Shown: in pieces, positions 17,604 through 24,033 of the stretch
Layout: each line of letters starts with the position of its first letter
Numbering within the stretch: the stretch's first letter is position 1
NCBI GenBank assembly: GCA_019639075.1
Contig: JAHBSO010000009.1
Span: 1 to 64,000, forward strand
Direction: 5' to 3'
From: Actinomycetota bacterium
GTDB taxonomy: Bacteria > Actinomycetota > Acidimicrobiia > Acidimicrobiales > Iamiaceae
Length of the DNA stretch: 64,000 bases
Notes under the pieces: model-generated
Databases searched by the model: none
Told to the model about the DNA's origin: nothing
The model's input: the letters and a program-made list of their open reading frames with translations, nothing else
Made by a program: the position numbers and the translations under genes

Positions 17604-18457
17604 CAGTGACCACCTGCTCCCGAAACGCAGTGGGGACCCTCGGCCTCTTGGCCGGTGGTGTTGGTGCCGATCGGCGGACCTTGGATGATCTGGCCGGTGT
17701 TGACGGTGAGCGAGCCGCCGCCCACCTCCATGGCGAACCGGTCGAGGCCCCGGGGGGCCGGACCGGCCTTCTTCTCACCGACCCGGTTGTACTGCGAGCC
17801 GTGGCAACCGCACTCGAACCACTGCGAGGTGGCGCACGACGGCACGCGGCAGCCGAGGTGGACGCACTTCTGGTAGAGCGCGATCACGCCGGCCTCCATG
17901 CCCGCGAGCTCCGGCGCGCTGTAGACGGCACGAGCCTTCTCCAGGGCGTTGGAGGGGTAGTGGGTGATCCACATGCGACCCTCCGGGTAGTAGGCGAAGC
18001 CGTTGCCCTGCTGGATGGCGAGGTCGATGTCGGCGAGCTTGCCGACGGCGATCTTGGAGCCGAAGCCGCCGCCGCCGGACGGCCACAGGAAGGCGAGGAC
18101 GCTGGCCCCGAAGCCGCTGAGGCCGAGGATGAAGCCACCGATGATCGAGCGGTTGAGGAACTGGCGGCGGTAGACGCCGATCTCCTCGGGGTCGGGCTCG
18201 ACGAACGGGGTGACCGGGGCGGGGCCGACCGGCACGAGGTCGCCACCCTTGCGGGCGAGCACGGCGGCGGCCTCGACGTCGCGGCCCGAGGAGCCCTCCG
18301 AGAGCGCGGCGGCCTTGCGGCCCTTGCGGTCGCGCGACCGGGTCTCCCGTGAGAGCTCCCCGACGCCGAGGCTCTCCCGGCGACGCAGCGTCGACACGAT
18401 GAGCAGGCCGGCGAACGCGACCAGGACCAGGACGGCGATGACGATGACGATTCCCAT
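17603..18457 (-). CDS. qcrA: Rieske iron-sulphur protein of the bc-type complex
   Basis: 284-aa quinol:cytochrome c oxidoreductase Rieske subunit. The [2Fe-2S] ligands are C198/H200 in CVHLGC and C216/H219 in CGCHGSQY, with C203/C218 positioned for the usual disulphide; C208 is an extra Cys between the motifs. There are two hydrophobic segments, one at the extreme N-terminus (residues 1-22) and one at about 104-125, so it has at least one more helix than a classic single-anchor Rieske protein. It ends one base into the start of the diheme cytochrome gene. Confidence 0.93.
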   Translation of the reverse strand: MGIVIVIAVLVLVAFAGLLIVSTLRRRESLGVGELSRETRSRDRKGRKAAALSEGSSGRDVEAAAVLARKGGDLVPVGPAPVTPFVEPDPEEIGVYRRQFLNRSIIGGFILGLSGFGASVLAFLWPSGGGGFGSKIAVGKLADIDLAIQQGNGFAYYPEGRMWITHYPSNALEKARAVYSAPELAGMEAGVIALYQKCVHLGCRVPSCATSQWFECGCHGSQYNRVGEKKAGPAPRGLDRFAMEVGGGSLTVNTGQIIQGPPIGTNTTGQEAEGPHCVSGAGGH

Positions 18458-18466
18458 GTCGGCCTC

Positions 18467-19261
18467 CTACAGCTCGAAGAAGAGTCCCTCGGTCCAGGGG
18501 AAGACGAAGAGCTGCCCCGGGCCTCGGAAGAACGAGCCGATGATGGTGAGCACGGCGCACGACATCATGAAGATCGTGAACAGTGCGATTGCGAACTTGC
18601 GGTCCTCGGGCTTCTGCGACGGGTTCCGGTCGATGTAGGGAGCCATCGCGAGCCCGGCGAGGCCGATGCCCGGGAGGAGCACGCCGGCCACCATCGGGTG
18701 GAAGAAGGCGAGGAGCTCCTGGAGGCCGAGGAAGTACCACGGCGCCTTGGACGGGTTCGGCGTCTTGTTGATGTCGGCCAGCTCGAGCAGCGGTGCGTTC
18801 ACGAAGATCGAGAAGACGAACGTGAACGCCAGGCACAGCAGCGCGGCCACGAACTCGACCGACAGCAGGTGCGGCCAGACGTGGACCTTGTCCTGCGGGC
18901 TGGCCTTCACGTCCTGGATGGAGCCGGACTTCACGACGGTCAGCAGCCGCTGGGTGTGGCCGCCGGGGCCGGCGGCCACGGGCGGGCCGGCGGTGGCGAC
19001 CGCGGTGCCGCCCCCGGAGGTGGCGGCGACGCCGGTGCCCGCGCTCTCGGCACCGGCGGTGGCGCCGGCCGCCTTGGACCGGGCGGCCTTGGCCCGCTCC
19101 AGCAGGTGGGCGGGGATCTTCGAGGCGGCCTCGCTGGAGGCGGCGTCGTCACCGGACGCGGCGGGCGCCTCGGCCGGGGGCGCGCCCTCGTCCTTCTTGG
19201 CGGCGGCCTTGGCGCGGGCCTCTTCGGCCCGCTTCCGGAGGTGTTCTGGGATCTCGGTCAT
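18467..19261 (-). CDS. Cytochrome b C-terminal half (subunit IV/PetD-like) with repeated N-terminal motif
   Basis: 264 aa. The C-terminal ~150 residues hold three hydrophobic helices and the Qo-site motif in the variant form SKAPWYFLGLQELL, so the PEWY glutamate is replaced, followed by MAPYIDRNP. This is the separate C-terminal half of a split cytochrome b, as in b6f. The N-terminal ~100 residues are low-complexity Ala/Gly/Pro with two copies of a charged motif, IPEHLRKRAEEARAKA (residues 4-19) and IPAHLLERAKAARSKA (49-64), also found at the start of the cytochrome c at 21294. Gene follows the cytochrome b6-like gene by 18 bases. Confidence 0.9.
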   Translation of the reverse strand: MTEIPEHLRKRAEEARAKAAAKKDEGAPPAEAPAASGDDAASSEAASKIPAHLLERAKAARSKAAGATAGAESAGTGVAATSGGGTAVATAGPPVAAGPGGHTQRLLTVVKSGSIQDVKASPQDKVHVWPHLLSVEFVAALLCLAFTFVFSIFVNAPLLELADINKTPNPSKAPWYFLGLQELLAFFHPMVAGVLLPGIGLAGLAMAPYIDRNPSQKPEDRKFAIALFTIFMMSCAVLTIIGSFFRGPGQLFVFPWTEGLFFEL

Positions 19262-19279
19262 ATGCGATTCCTCCGTCGG

Positions 19280-20053
19280 CTACAGCGGGCCGCTGATGCC
19301 GCCGTCCTTGCGGACACGCCAGAAGTGGATGGCCATGAAGATCACGATCACGAACGGGAGCATCAGCACGTGCAGCACGTACCAGCGCAGGAGCGTGTCG
19401 GTGCCGATCTCCGAGCCGCCGAGCAGGACGAAGCGGACCTGATTACCGAACACGGGCGTGTAGCCCATCATGTTCGTCCCCACGGTCACGGCCCAGAGGG
19501 CCAGCTGGTCCCACGGCAGCAGGTAGCCGGTGAAGCTGAGCAGCAGGGTGAGCAGCAGCAGCACGATGCCGATCACCCAGTTGAACTCGCGGGGCGGCTT
19601 GTAGGCCCCGTGGTAGAAGACGCGGGCCATGTGCAGGAACACCGAGAGCACCATGAGGTGCGCGGCCCAGCGATGCATGTTGCGCACCAGGAGGCCGAAG
19701 GTGACCGACGTCTGCAGGTGGTAGATGTCGTTCCAGGCCTGCGCCGCGGTCGGCCGGTAGAAGAACATCAGGAAGATGCCGGTCACCGTGAGCAGGATGA
19801 AGAGGAAGAAGCTCAGGCCGCCGAGGCAGAGCGTGTAGCTCACCTTCACGGCGTGGCGCTTCACCTTCACCGGGTGCAGGTGGTACAGCACCGAGTTCAT
19901 GATCACGTAGGACCGGTTCCTCGGGCTGTCGGTGTAGCCCTTCCGGAAGATCGAGCCCGGTCGGAAGATCGAGTTCCAGGCCTGCGAGCTCTGGACCTTG
20001 TCGGTCAACTCGTTGAGCTTGTCGGAACCCTTGTTCTGCATGGTCTTGGCCAT
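19280..20053 (-). CDS. Cytochrome b6-like subunit (N-terminal half of split cytochrome b)
   Basis: 257-aa di-haem cytochrome b with four helices. Haem ligands are H127/H141 and H228/H243; the second pair is separated by 14 residues, the b6-type spacing, against 13 in mitochondrial-type cytochrome b. C76 in TLCLGGL aligns with the b6 cysteine (YCLGG) that covalently holds haem ci. The protein ends ISGPL, as b6 does, after helix IV. The start ATG at 20053 is preceded by GGGAGG. It oxidises menaquinol with the Rieske and PetD-like subunits. Confidence 0.93.
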   Translation of the reverse strand: MAKTMQNKGSDKLNELTDKVQSSQAWNSIFRPGSIFRKGYTDSPRNRSYVIMNSVLYHLHPVKVKRHAVKVSYTLCLGGLSFFLFILLTVTGIFLMFFYRPTAAQAWNDIYHLQTSVTFGLLVRNMHRWAAHLMVLSVFLHMARVFYHGAYKPPREFNWVIGIVLLLLTLLLSFTGYLLPWDQLALWAVTVGTNMMGYTPVFGNQVRFVLLGGSEIGTDTLLRWYVLHVLMLPFVIVIFMAIHFWRVRKDGGISGPL

Positions 20054-20056
20054 GGG

Positions 20057-20131
20057 TTACCGGTCCTCCCTGACGTGCGAGCCGGCGTGCTTGGGGTGGC
20101 GGGGGGCCACGGGATCGAGGGGTGCGTTCAT
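20057..20131 (-). CDS. Candidate 24-residue peptide between ferredoxin and cytochrome b genes
   Basis: ATG at 20131 overlaps the ferredoxin stop as ATGA and the frame runs 24 codons (MNAPLDPVAPRHPKHAGSHV, then REDR) to a TAA three bases before the cytochrome b start. The same bases hold the Shine-Dalgarno sequence of the next gene. It may be a real micro-protein or only a coupling device that carries ribosomes across the junction. No family is recognised. Confidence 0.4.
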   Translation of the reverse strand: MNAPLDPVAPRHPKHAGSHVREDR

Positions 20132-20544
20132 CCGAGGCGCATCCCGTAGCCGTAGCCGTGGGTGTTGGTGCGCTGGTGGGCGTCGCCGTTGGCGGCGGGG
20201 TCGCCGACCTTGCCGAGGATGATGACCCCGGTCGGGCAGCGGTCCACGCAGAGCGCGCAGCGGGTGCAGACGTCGTCGTCGATGAGGAAGATGACGTTGT
20301 CGCTGGGGTCGATGCCCGGGCGCTCGGTGTTCTCGGCCTCGGCCACCGAGGTCGGCGCCACCATGTGGATGCACTTCCACGGGCAGATGTCGACGCAGCC
20401 CTCGCACATGATGCACTCGGACTGGTCGATGTGGATGAACTGCTTCGGCTTGACCGCCTTGGCCAGGTAGTCCGCGTCGACCTCGACGAGCGCGTAGTCG
20501 GAGCGGAACTCCGGCATGGGCGGGTTGGCGTCGGTCTTGGTCAT
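20128..20544 (-). CDS. 2x[4Fe-4S] ferredoxin in the bc-type operon
   Basis: 138-aa soluble ferredoxin with two full motifs, CIMCEGCVDICPWKC and CTRCALCVDRCP, the spacing of an 8Fe bacterial-type protein. The motifs are flanked by ~35 N-terminal and ~25 C-terminal residues without cofactor motifs; the tail is His/Gly/Tyr rich (HQRTNTHGYGYGMRLG). It sits between a small membrane protein (4 bases) and the cytochrome b genes. A ferredoxin is not part of canonical bc1 or bc-aa3 complexes, so it may be an extra electron-transfer subunit. Confidence 0.9.
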   Translation of the reverse strand: MTKTDANPPMPEFRSDYALVEVDADYLAKAVKPKQFIHIDQSECIMCEGCVDICPWKCIHMVAPTSVAEAENTERPGIDPSDNVIFLIDDDVCTRCALCVDRCPTGVIILGKVGDPAANGDAHQRTNTHGYGYGMRLG

Positions 20545-20548
20545 GGGT

Positions 20549-21040
20549 TCAGGCCTTCACCAGCGGACGGCCGTAGTTGGAGGTCTCGACGTCGTCGCCG
20601 GTCGAGGCGCCGCGGCCCTGCCAGACCGCCCACATGGCGATCGTGAGGGCGAGGCCGATCATGTAGATGTTGACCGTCACGAAGTCGGCGATGGTGGCCT
20701 TGGTGATCCGGACCGGGAGCCACTCGAACCAGCCGGTCGAACCGGGGCCGGCGAGGATGGCGTCGGAGCGCATGGCGAGGGTGCCCTCGGCGTGCTTCAT
20801 CCACTGGTCGGGGACCACGCCGAAGAACCAGAACATGAGGAACGTGACGTAGAAGGCCGCGACCATGGCCGTGCCCCAGGTGAGCTCCGCGCCCTGCGGC
20901 CGCTTCCGGGAGTAGAGGACGATCCCGCCGCACAGCAGGAGCGCGACGATCAGCGAACCGGTGAAGGGGACGCTGCGGAAGCCGCTGCCGATGGAACAGA
21001 TGACGTGCCAGAGCTCTTCGCCGAACGATGCCGTGATCAC
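20549..21040 (-). CDS. Small membrane protein, first gene of the bc/nuo operon
   Basis: 163 aa, not recognised. Three hydrophobic helices are visible: about residues 27-45 (LIVALLLCGGIVLYS), 58-78 (AFYVTFLMFWFFGVV) and 120-140 (NIYMIGLALTIAMWAVW). The GTG at 21040 is preceded by GAGGAGG at 11-17 bases. It begins the long minus-strand gene run and lies directly downstream of a Rex-like operator. Co-location with all bc-type genes suggests a small subunit of that complex. Confidence 0.75.
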   Translation of the reverse strand: MITASFGEELWHVICSIGSGFRSVPFTGSLIVALLLCGGIVLYSRKRPQGAELTWGTAMVAAFYVTFLMFWFFGVVPDQWMKHAEGTLAMRSDAILAGPGSTGWFEWLPVRITKATIADFVTVNIYMIGLALTIAMWAVWQGRGASTGDDVETSNYGRPLVKA

Positions 21041-21056
21041 GCTGCTGGCTGCCTCC

Positions 21057-21074
21057 TCGTGAATCCGATCACAA
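21057..21074 (-). promoter_or_regulatory. Putative Rex operator before the bc/nuo operon
   Basis: On the plus strand the site reads TCGTGAATCCGATCACAA, matching 12 of the 14 fixed bases of the Rex consensus TTGTGAANNNNTTCACAA. It is 16 bases upstream of the GTG of the first operon gene. A CATGAT box at 21079-21074 could be the -10 element, so the site would cover the transcription start. rex itself is at 42201-42848. Known Rex targets in Streptomyces include nuo and cyd genes. Confidence 0.65.
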
Positions 21075-21088
21075 TCATGGGGGCCGAG

Positions 21089-21106
21089 GACGACGACGTC
21101 GTCGTC
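21089..21106. other. 18-bp perfect palindrome upstream of the bc/nuo operon
   Basis: GACGACGACGTCGTCGTC reads the same on both strands. It is built from a GAC trinucleotide repeat, so it may be chance low complexity. Its place 15 bp upstream of the Rex-like site, in the only long divergent promoter region between respiratory genes, keeps an operator role possible. Confidence 0.25.
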
Positions 21107-21224
21107 GGGGGCTCCGGGTCACGGTCTAGCACGCGACCCTCCGGCGGCTCACATTCCCGACACGATGCGCGACCGGGCGACGGGCGGCCCGGCCACCAGG
21201 CTTGGTTCCGGTCGCGGGAGCGGG

Positions 21225-21230
21225 CCTAGA
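21225..21230 (+). promoter_or_regulatory. Putative -10 box for the cytochrome c/menJ genes
   Basis: TAGAGT in an otherwise GC-rich leader; a start of transcription about 7 bases later would give a leader of roughly 57 bases that contains the GGAGG ribosome site of the cytochrome gene. No clear -35 element was seen. Confidence 0.3.
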
Positions 21231-21293
21231 GTGGCCGCGTCACGCCCCGCACCCATCGTGCGGAGTGCACCGATTCGCCCGCGGAGGACGTTC

Positions 21294-22094
21294 GTGACCG
21301 AGATCCCCGAGCACCTGCTGAAGCGAGCCCAGGCCCGCCGCGCCGCGCTGGGCGGTGGCGACGCCCCCGAGGACGCCCCAGCAGGGGATGCCCCGGCCGC
21401 TGCCGCGTCGGCGGACGCCCCGGCTCCGGCCGCGGCCGCCCCGGCCGCGCCGACCCCGCTGCCGACGCTCGACGAGACGCCGGAGAAGGCGACGCCGGAC
21501 ATCCCGGTCGTGGCCGCCGCCAAGCGCCGCAAGCGGGTGCCGTTCTGGGCCGCCGGTGTGCTGGCGCTGCTGCCGGTGTGGGGCCTGATCTACCGCGACG
21601 CCACCATCCCGAAGCCGACCGCGGAGACCGACCCGCTGGTGATCGGCGCCGAGGTGTTCTCGGTCACCGGGGGCTGCGCCGGCTGCCACGGGGCCGACGG
21701 CGCCGGCACCGGCGCCGGCGCCCAGCTGCGCGACGGCCACGCCATCGACACGTTCAACGACCCGCTCCAGATGGTCCACTGGGTCGCCTTCGGCTTCGCC
21801 GACGGCAGCCACGGCGACGGCACCTACGGCGTCGACACGATCCGCCAGCAGGTCACCGGCGGCATGCCGGCGTTCAAGGACAAGCTGACGCCCGAGGAGA
21901 TCGCGGCGGTCGTCATCTACGTCCGGTCGCAGTTCTCCCCGGACCAGTACGACGCGGCGAACGAGCAGGGCTTCACCGCCGAGACCTTCGAGGCCGACCC
22001 CGAGGCCCTCGCCGCCGAGGTCGAGGCGGTCATCGAGAAGGGCCCCGGCGGCACCACGGACCTCTCCGACATCGAACGCACCGGCGCCGAGTAG
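21294..22094 (+). CDS. Membrane-anchored monoheme cytochrome c
   Basis: 266 aa from GTG 21294, chosen because GGAGG lies 6 bases upstream; an upstream in-frame start would add only Arg/Gly/Pro-rich sequence. Residues 1-18 are VTEIPEHLLKRAQARRAA, the same charged motif as in the PetD-like protein. A Pro/Ala linker, one hydrophobic helix (about 82-100, FWAAGVLALLPVWGLIY) and a cytochrome c domain follow, with CAGCH (C128, C131, H132) and likely axial Met in GGMPAFKDKLTPEE. It is divergent from the bc/nuo operon and probably carries electrons from the bc-type complex to an oxidase. Confidence 0.9.
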   Translation: MTEIPEHLLKRAQARRAALGGGDAPEDAPAGDAPAAAASADAPAPAAAAPAAPTPLPTLDETPEKATPDIPVVAAAKRRKRVPFWAAGVLALLPVWGLIYRDATIPKPTAETDPLVIGAEVFSVTGGCAGCHGADGAGTGAGAQLRDGHAIDTFNDPLQMVHWVAFGFADGSHGDGTYGVDTIRQQVTGGMPAFKDKLTPEEIAAVVIYVRSQFSPDQYDAANEQGFTAETFEADPEALAAEVEAVIEKGPGGTTDLSDIERTGAE

Positions 22095-22101
22095 TCGCCG
22101 T

Positions 22102-22118
22102 CCGGCCCCATGGGCCGG
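22102..22118 (+). terminator. Short GC hairpin between cytochrome c and reductase genes
   Basis: CCGGCCC-CAT-GGGCCGG forms a 7-bp perfect stem with a 3-base loop, 7 bases after the cytochrome c stop. There is no U-tract, so at best it is a weak or partial terminator, or an mRNA 3'-end stabiliser. Confidence 0.3.
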
Positions 22119-22146
22119 GCACCACCCCCCTCCCAGGAGCGCCCCG

Positions 22147-23406
22147 ATGGCCGCCACCGATCGAGTCGACGTCCTCGTGGTCGGCGGTGGCCCGGCCGGC
22201 GCAGCCACGTCCTACTGGCTGGCCGAGGCCGGCCATCGCGTCACCTGCGTCGAGCGCAAGGAGTTCCCGCGCGACAAGACGTGCGGTGACGGCCTGACGC
22301 CCCGGGCGGTCAAGCAGCTCACCGACATGGGCCTGGCCGACGCCCTGCTCCCCTACCACCGCTACGACGGCCTGCGGGCCATCGCGCACGGCGTCACCCT
22401 CGAGCTCGAGTGGCCGAGCCACCCGGACTACCCGTCCCACGGCTACGTCGTGCGCCGCCGCGACCTCGACCAGATCGTGTTCGAGCACGCTGCCGCGGCG
22501 GGCGCCGACACCCGGTCGGGCACCGAGGCCGTCGCACCGATCGTCGAGGGCGGGCTCGTCGCCGGCGCCGTCCTGAAGGACAAGGCCAGCGGTCGCACGA
22601 GCGAGCTGCGGGCCCGCTACGTCGTGGTCGCCGACGGGGCCAACTCCCGGTTCGGCCGAGCGCTCGGCACGGCCCGCAACCGCAGCTACCCGCAGGGCAT
22701 GGCGATCCGCACCTACTACGAGAGCCCGCTGCACGACGACCCGTGGATCGAGAGCTGCCTCGACGTGCGGGATCGCAACGGCTCGTCGCTCCCCGGCTAC
22801 GGCTGGATCTTCCCGGTGGGCAACGGGACCATCAACGTCGGCATCGGCCTGCTGTCGACCTTCCGGGACTGGCGCGACGTCAACACGTCGCACCTCATGG
22901 CCGAGTGGGCGGCCACCGCCCCCGCCCACTGGAAGATCGACCCCGACAACCCCGTCGCCCCGCCCACCGGCGGCCGCATCCCCATGGCCGGCTCGGTCAA
23001 CCCGAAGGTCGGTCCCAACTGGGCCGTGGTCGGTGACGCCGGCGGCTCGGTCAACCCGTTCAACGGGGAGGGCATCGACTACGCCTACGAGACGGCCCGC
23101 ACGGTGGCCGGCCTGCTCGACGAGGCGATCCGCACCGGCGACGGCATGGCGCTGCAGCAGTACCCCCACCTGCTCGACGAGGAGTACGGCCTCTACTTCA
23201 AGGTGGCCCGCCTGTTCGCCAACGTGATCGGCCAGCCGGCGCTGATGCGCGAGCTCACCCGGGTCGGCATGCGCAGCCGCAGCCTGATGGAGTGGGTGCT
23301 GCGGATCATGGCCAACCTGCTGCGCCCCGACGAGATCGGGCCCGCCGAGGCCGCCTACAAGATGGCCGCCGCCATCGTGAAGCGCGTCCCCGACCCCCTC
23401 CCCTGA
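22147..23406 (+). CDS. Geranylgeranyl reductase family flavoprotein, MenJ-like
   Basis: 419-aa FAD enzyme. The N-terminal dinucleotide fold is VLVVGGGPAGAATSYWLAEAG, with VERKEFPRDKTCGDGLTPRA, the DG motif VVADGANSRFGR and the second FAD motif VVGDAGGSVNPFNGEGI. These are hallmarks of prenyl reductases. In mycobacteria MenJ saturates one isoprene unit of menaquinone, and the respiratory context here (menaquinol-oxidising complex next door) supports that role; reduction of other polyprenyl lipids cannot be excluded. The ribosome site AGGAG lies 7 bases before the ATG. Confidence 0.85.
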   Translation: MAATDRVDVLVVGGGPAGAATSYWLAEAGHRVTCVERKEFPRDKTCGDGLTPRAVKQLTDMGLADALLPYHRYDGLRAIAHGVTLELEWPSHPDYPSHGYVVRRRDLDQIVFEHAAAAGADTRSGTEAVAPIVEGGLVAGAVLKDKASGRTSELRARYVVVADGANSRFGRALGTARNRSYPQGMAIRTYYESPLHDDPWIESCLDVRDRNGSSLPGYGWIFPVGNGTINVGIGLLSTFRDWRDVNTSHLMAEWAATAPAHWKIDPDNPVAPPTGGRIPMAGSVNPKVGPNWAVVGDAGGSVNPFNGEGIDYAYETARTVAGLLDEAIRTGDGMALQQYPHLLDEEYGLYFKVARLFANVIGQPALMRELTRVGMRSRSLMEWVLRIMANLLRPDEIGPAEAAYKMAAAIVKRVPDPLP

Positions 23407-23431
23407 CCCGCCTCCGCTCAACCATCAGGTT

Positions 23432-23516
23432 CGTTCCTTGAGCGGAGCGAGCCGCCAGGCGAGCCCCCTCCGTTCCTTGAGCGGAGCGAGCCGCCAGGCG
23501 AGCGCAGTCGAAAGGC
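23432..23516. repeat. Intergenic GAGCG-rich repeat, two copies (cluster A)
   Basis: Two copies of CGTTCCTTGAGCGGAGCGAG followed by CCGCCAGGCGAG, at 23432-23463 and 23471-23502; the second runs on into GCGCAGTCGAAAGGCGG. They fill the gap between the convergent menJ-like and rrf2 genes, ending two bases before the rrf2 stop. Same family as the clusters at 25630, 53598, 55070 and 61790. Confidence 0.85.
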
Positions 23517-23518
23517 GG

Positions 23519-23932
23519 TCAGTAGCCGAGCTTGACCTTGTCGAGGCGACGCTTGCGGAGCGAGTCCATGAGGACCGTCCGGGCCGGCGCCCACGACGTG
23601 TGCATCGGGCACTGCTCGTGTGAGTCGCAGGGCACGCCGACGACGATGCACACACCGTTGTCGATGGGACCGTCGACCAGCTCGACCACGTCGAGGACGG
23701 TGAGCGACCGCAGCGGCACCTCCAACCGGTAGCCGCCGGTCCGGCCCGGTTCGGAGCTGATCCAGCCCGCCTTCACCAGCGGGTTCATCACCTGCGACAT
23801 GAATCCGGCCGAGGTGTCGAGCTGTTCGGCGAAGGCGCGGGCGCTCGTCCGTCCCTCCCGGTGATCGGCATCCCCGAGGGTGACGAGCGCCCGGATCGCG
23901 AGATCCGCCTGGCGAGTTACCTCTAGTCGCAC
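23519..23932 (-). CDS. Rrf2-family regulator, NsrR-like
   Basis: 137 aa from GTG 23932 (VRLEVTRQADLAIRAL, the normal Rrf2 beginning). A winged helix-turn-helix (SARAFAEQLDTSAGFMSQVM) is followed by a dimerisation helix and three cysteines, C95, C102 and C108, spaced C-x6-C-x5-C. Streptomyces NsrR holds its nitric-oxide-sensing [4Fe-4S] cluster by Cys93/99/105, so the position fits well. The gene is divergent from a multicopper oxidase and shares with it a pair of direct repeats. IscR-type or other Rrf2 sensing remains possible. Confidence 0.85.
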   Translation of the reverse strand: MRLEVTRQADLAIRALVTLGDADHREGRTSARAFAEQLDTSAGFMSQVMNPLVKAGWISSEPGRTGGYRLEVPLRSLTVLDVVELVDGPIDNGVCIVVGVPCDSHEQCPMHTSWAPARTVLMDSLRKRRLDKVKLGY

Positions 23933-23974
23933 GCTATGAGTATCGTGTATCTTGCAGTCGCACACTACGAATAT
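23925..23974. promoter_or_regulatory. Tandem operator between rrf2 and the multicopper oxidase
   Basis: Two 19-bp direct repeats, agtcgcacgctatgagtat (23925-23943) and agtcgcacactacgaatat (23956-23974), identical at 16 of 19 positions and 31 bp (about three helical turns) apart. The first overlaps the rrf2 start codon and its GATACT -10-like box (23944-23939), which stands 6 bases before the GTG. This is the only AT-richer patch nearby. Likely sites for the Rrf2 protein, with autoregulation. Confidence 0.6.
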
Positions 23975-24033
23975 ACCGACCGATCGCCGGGGCGACTCCC
24001 GGGCCGGTCACGAGCGAACAGGAGCGGACGACG

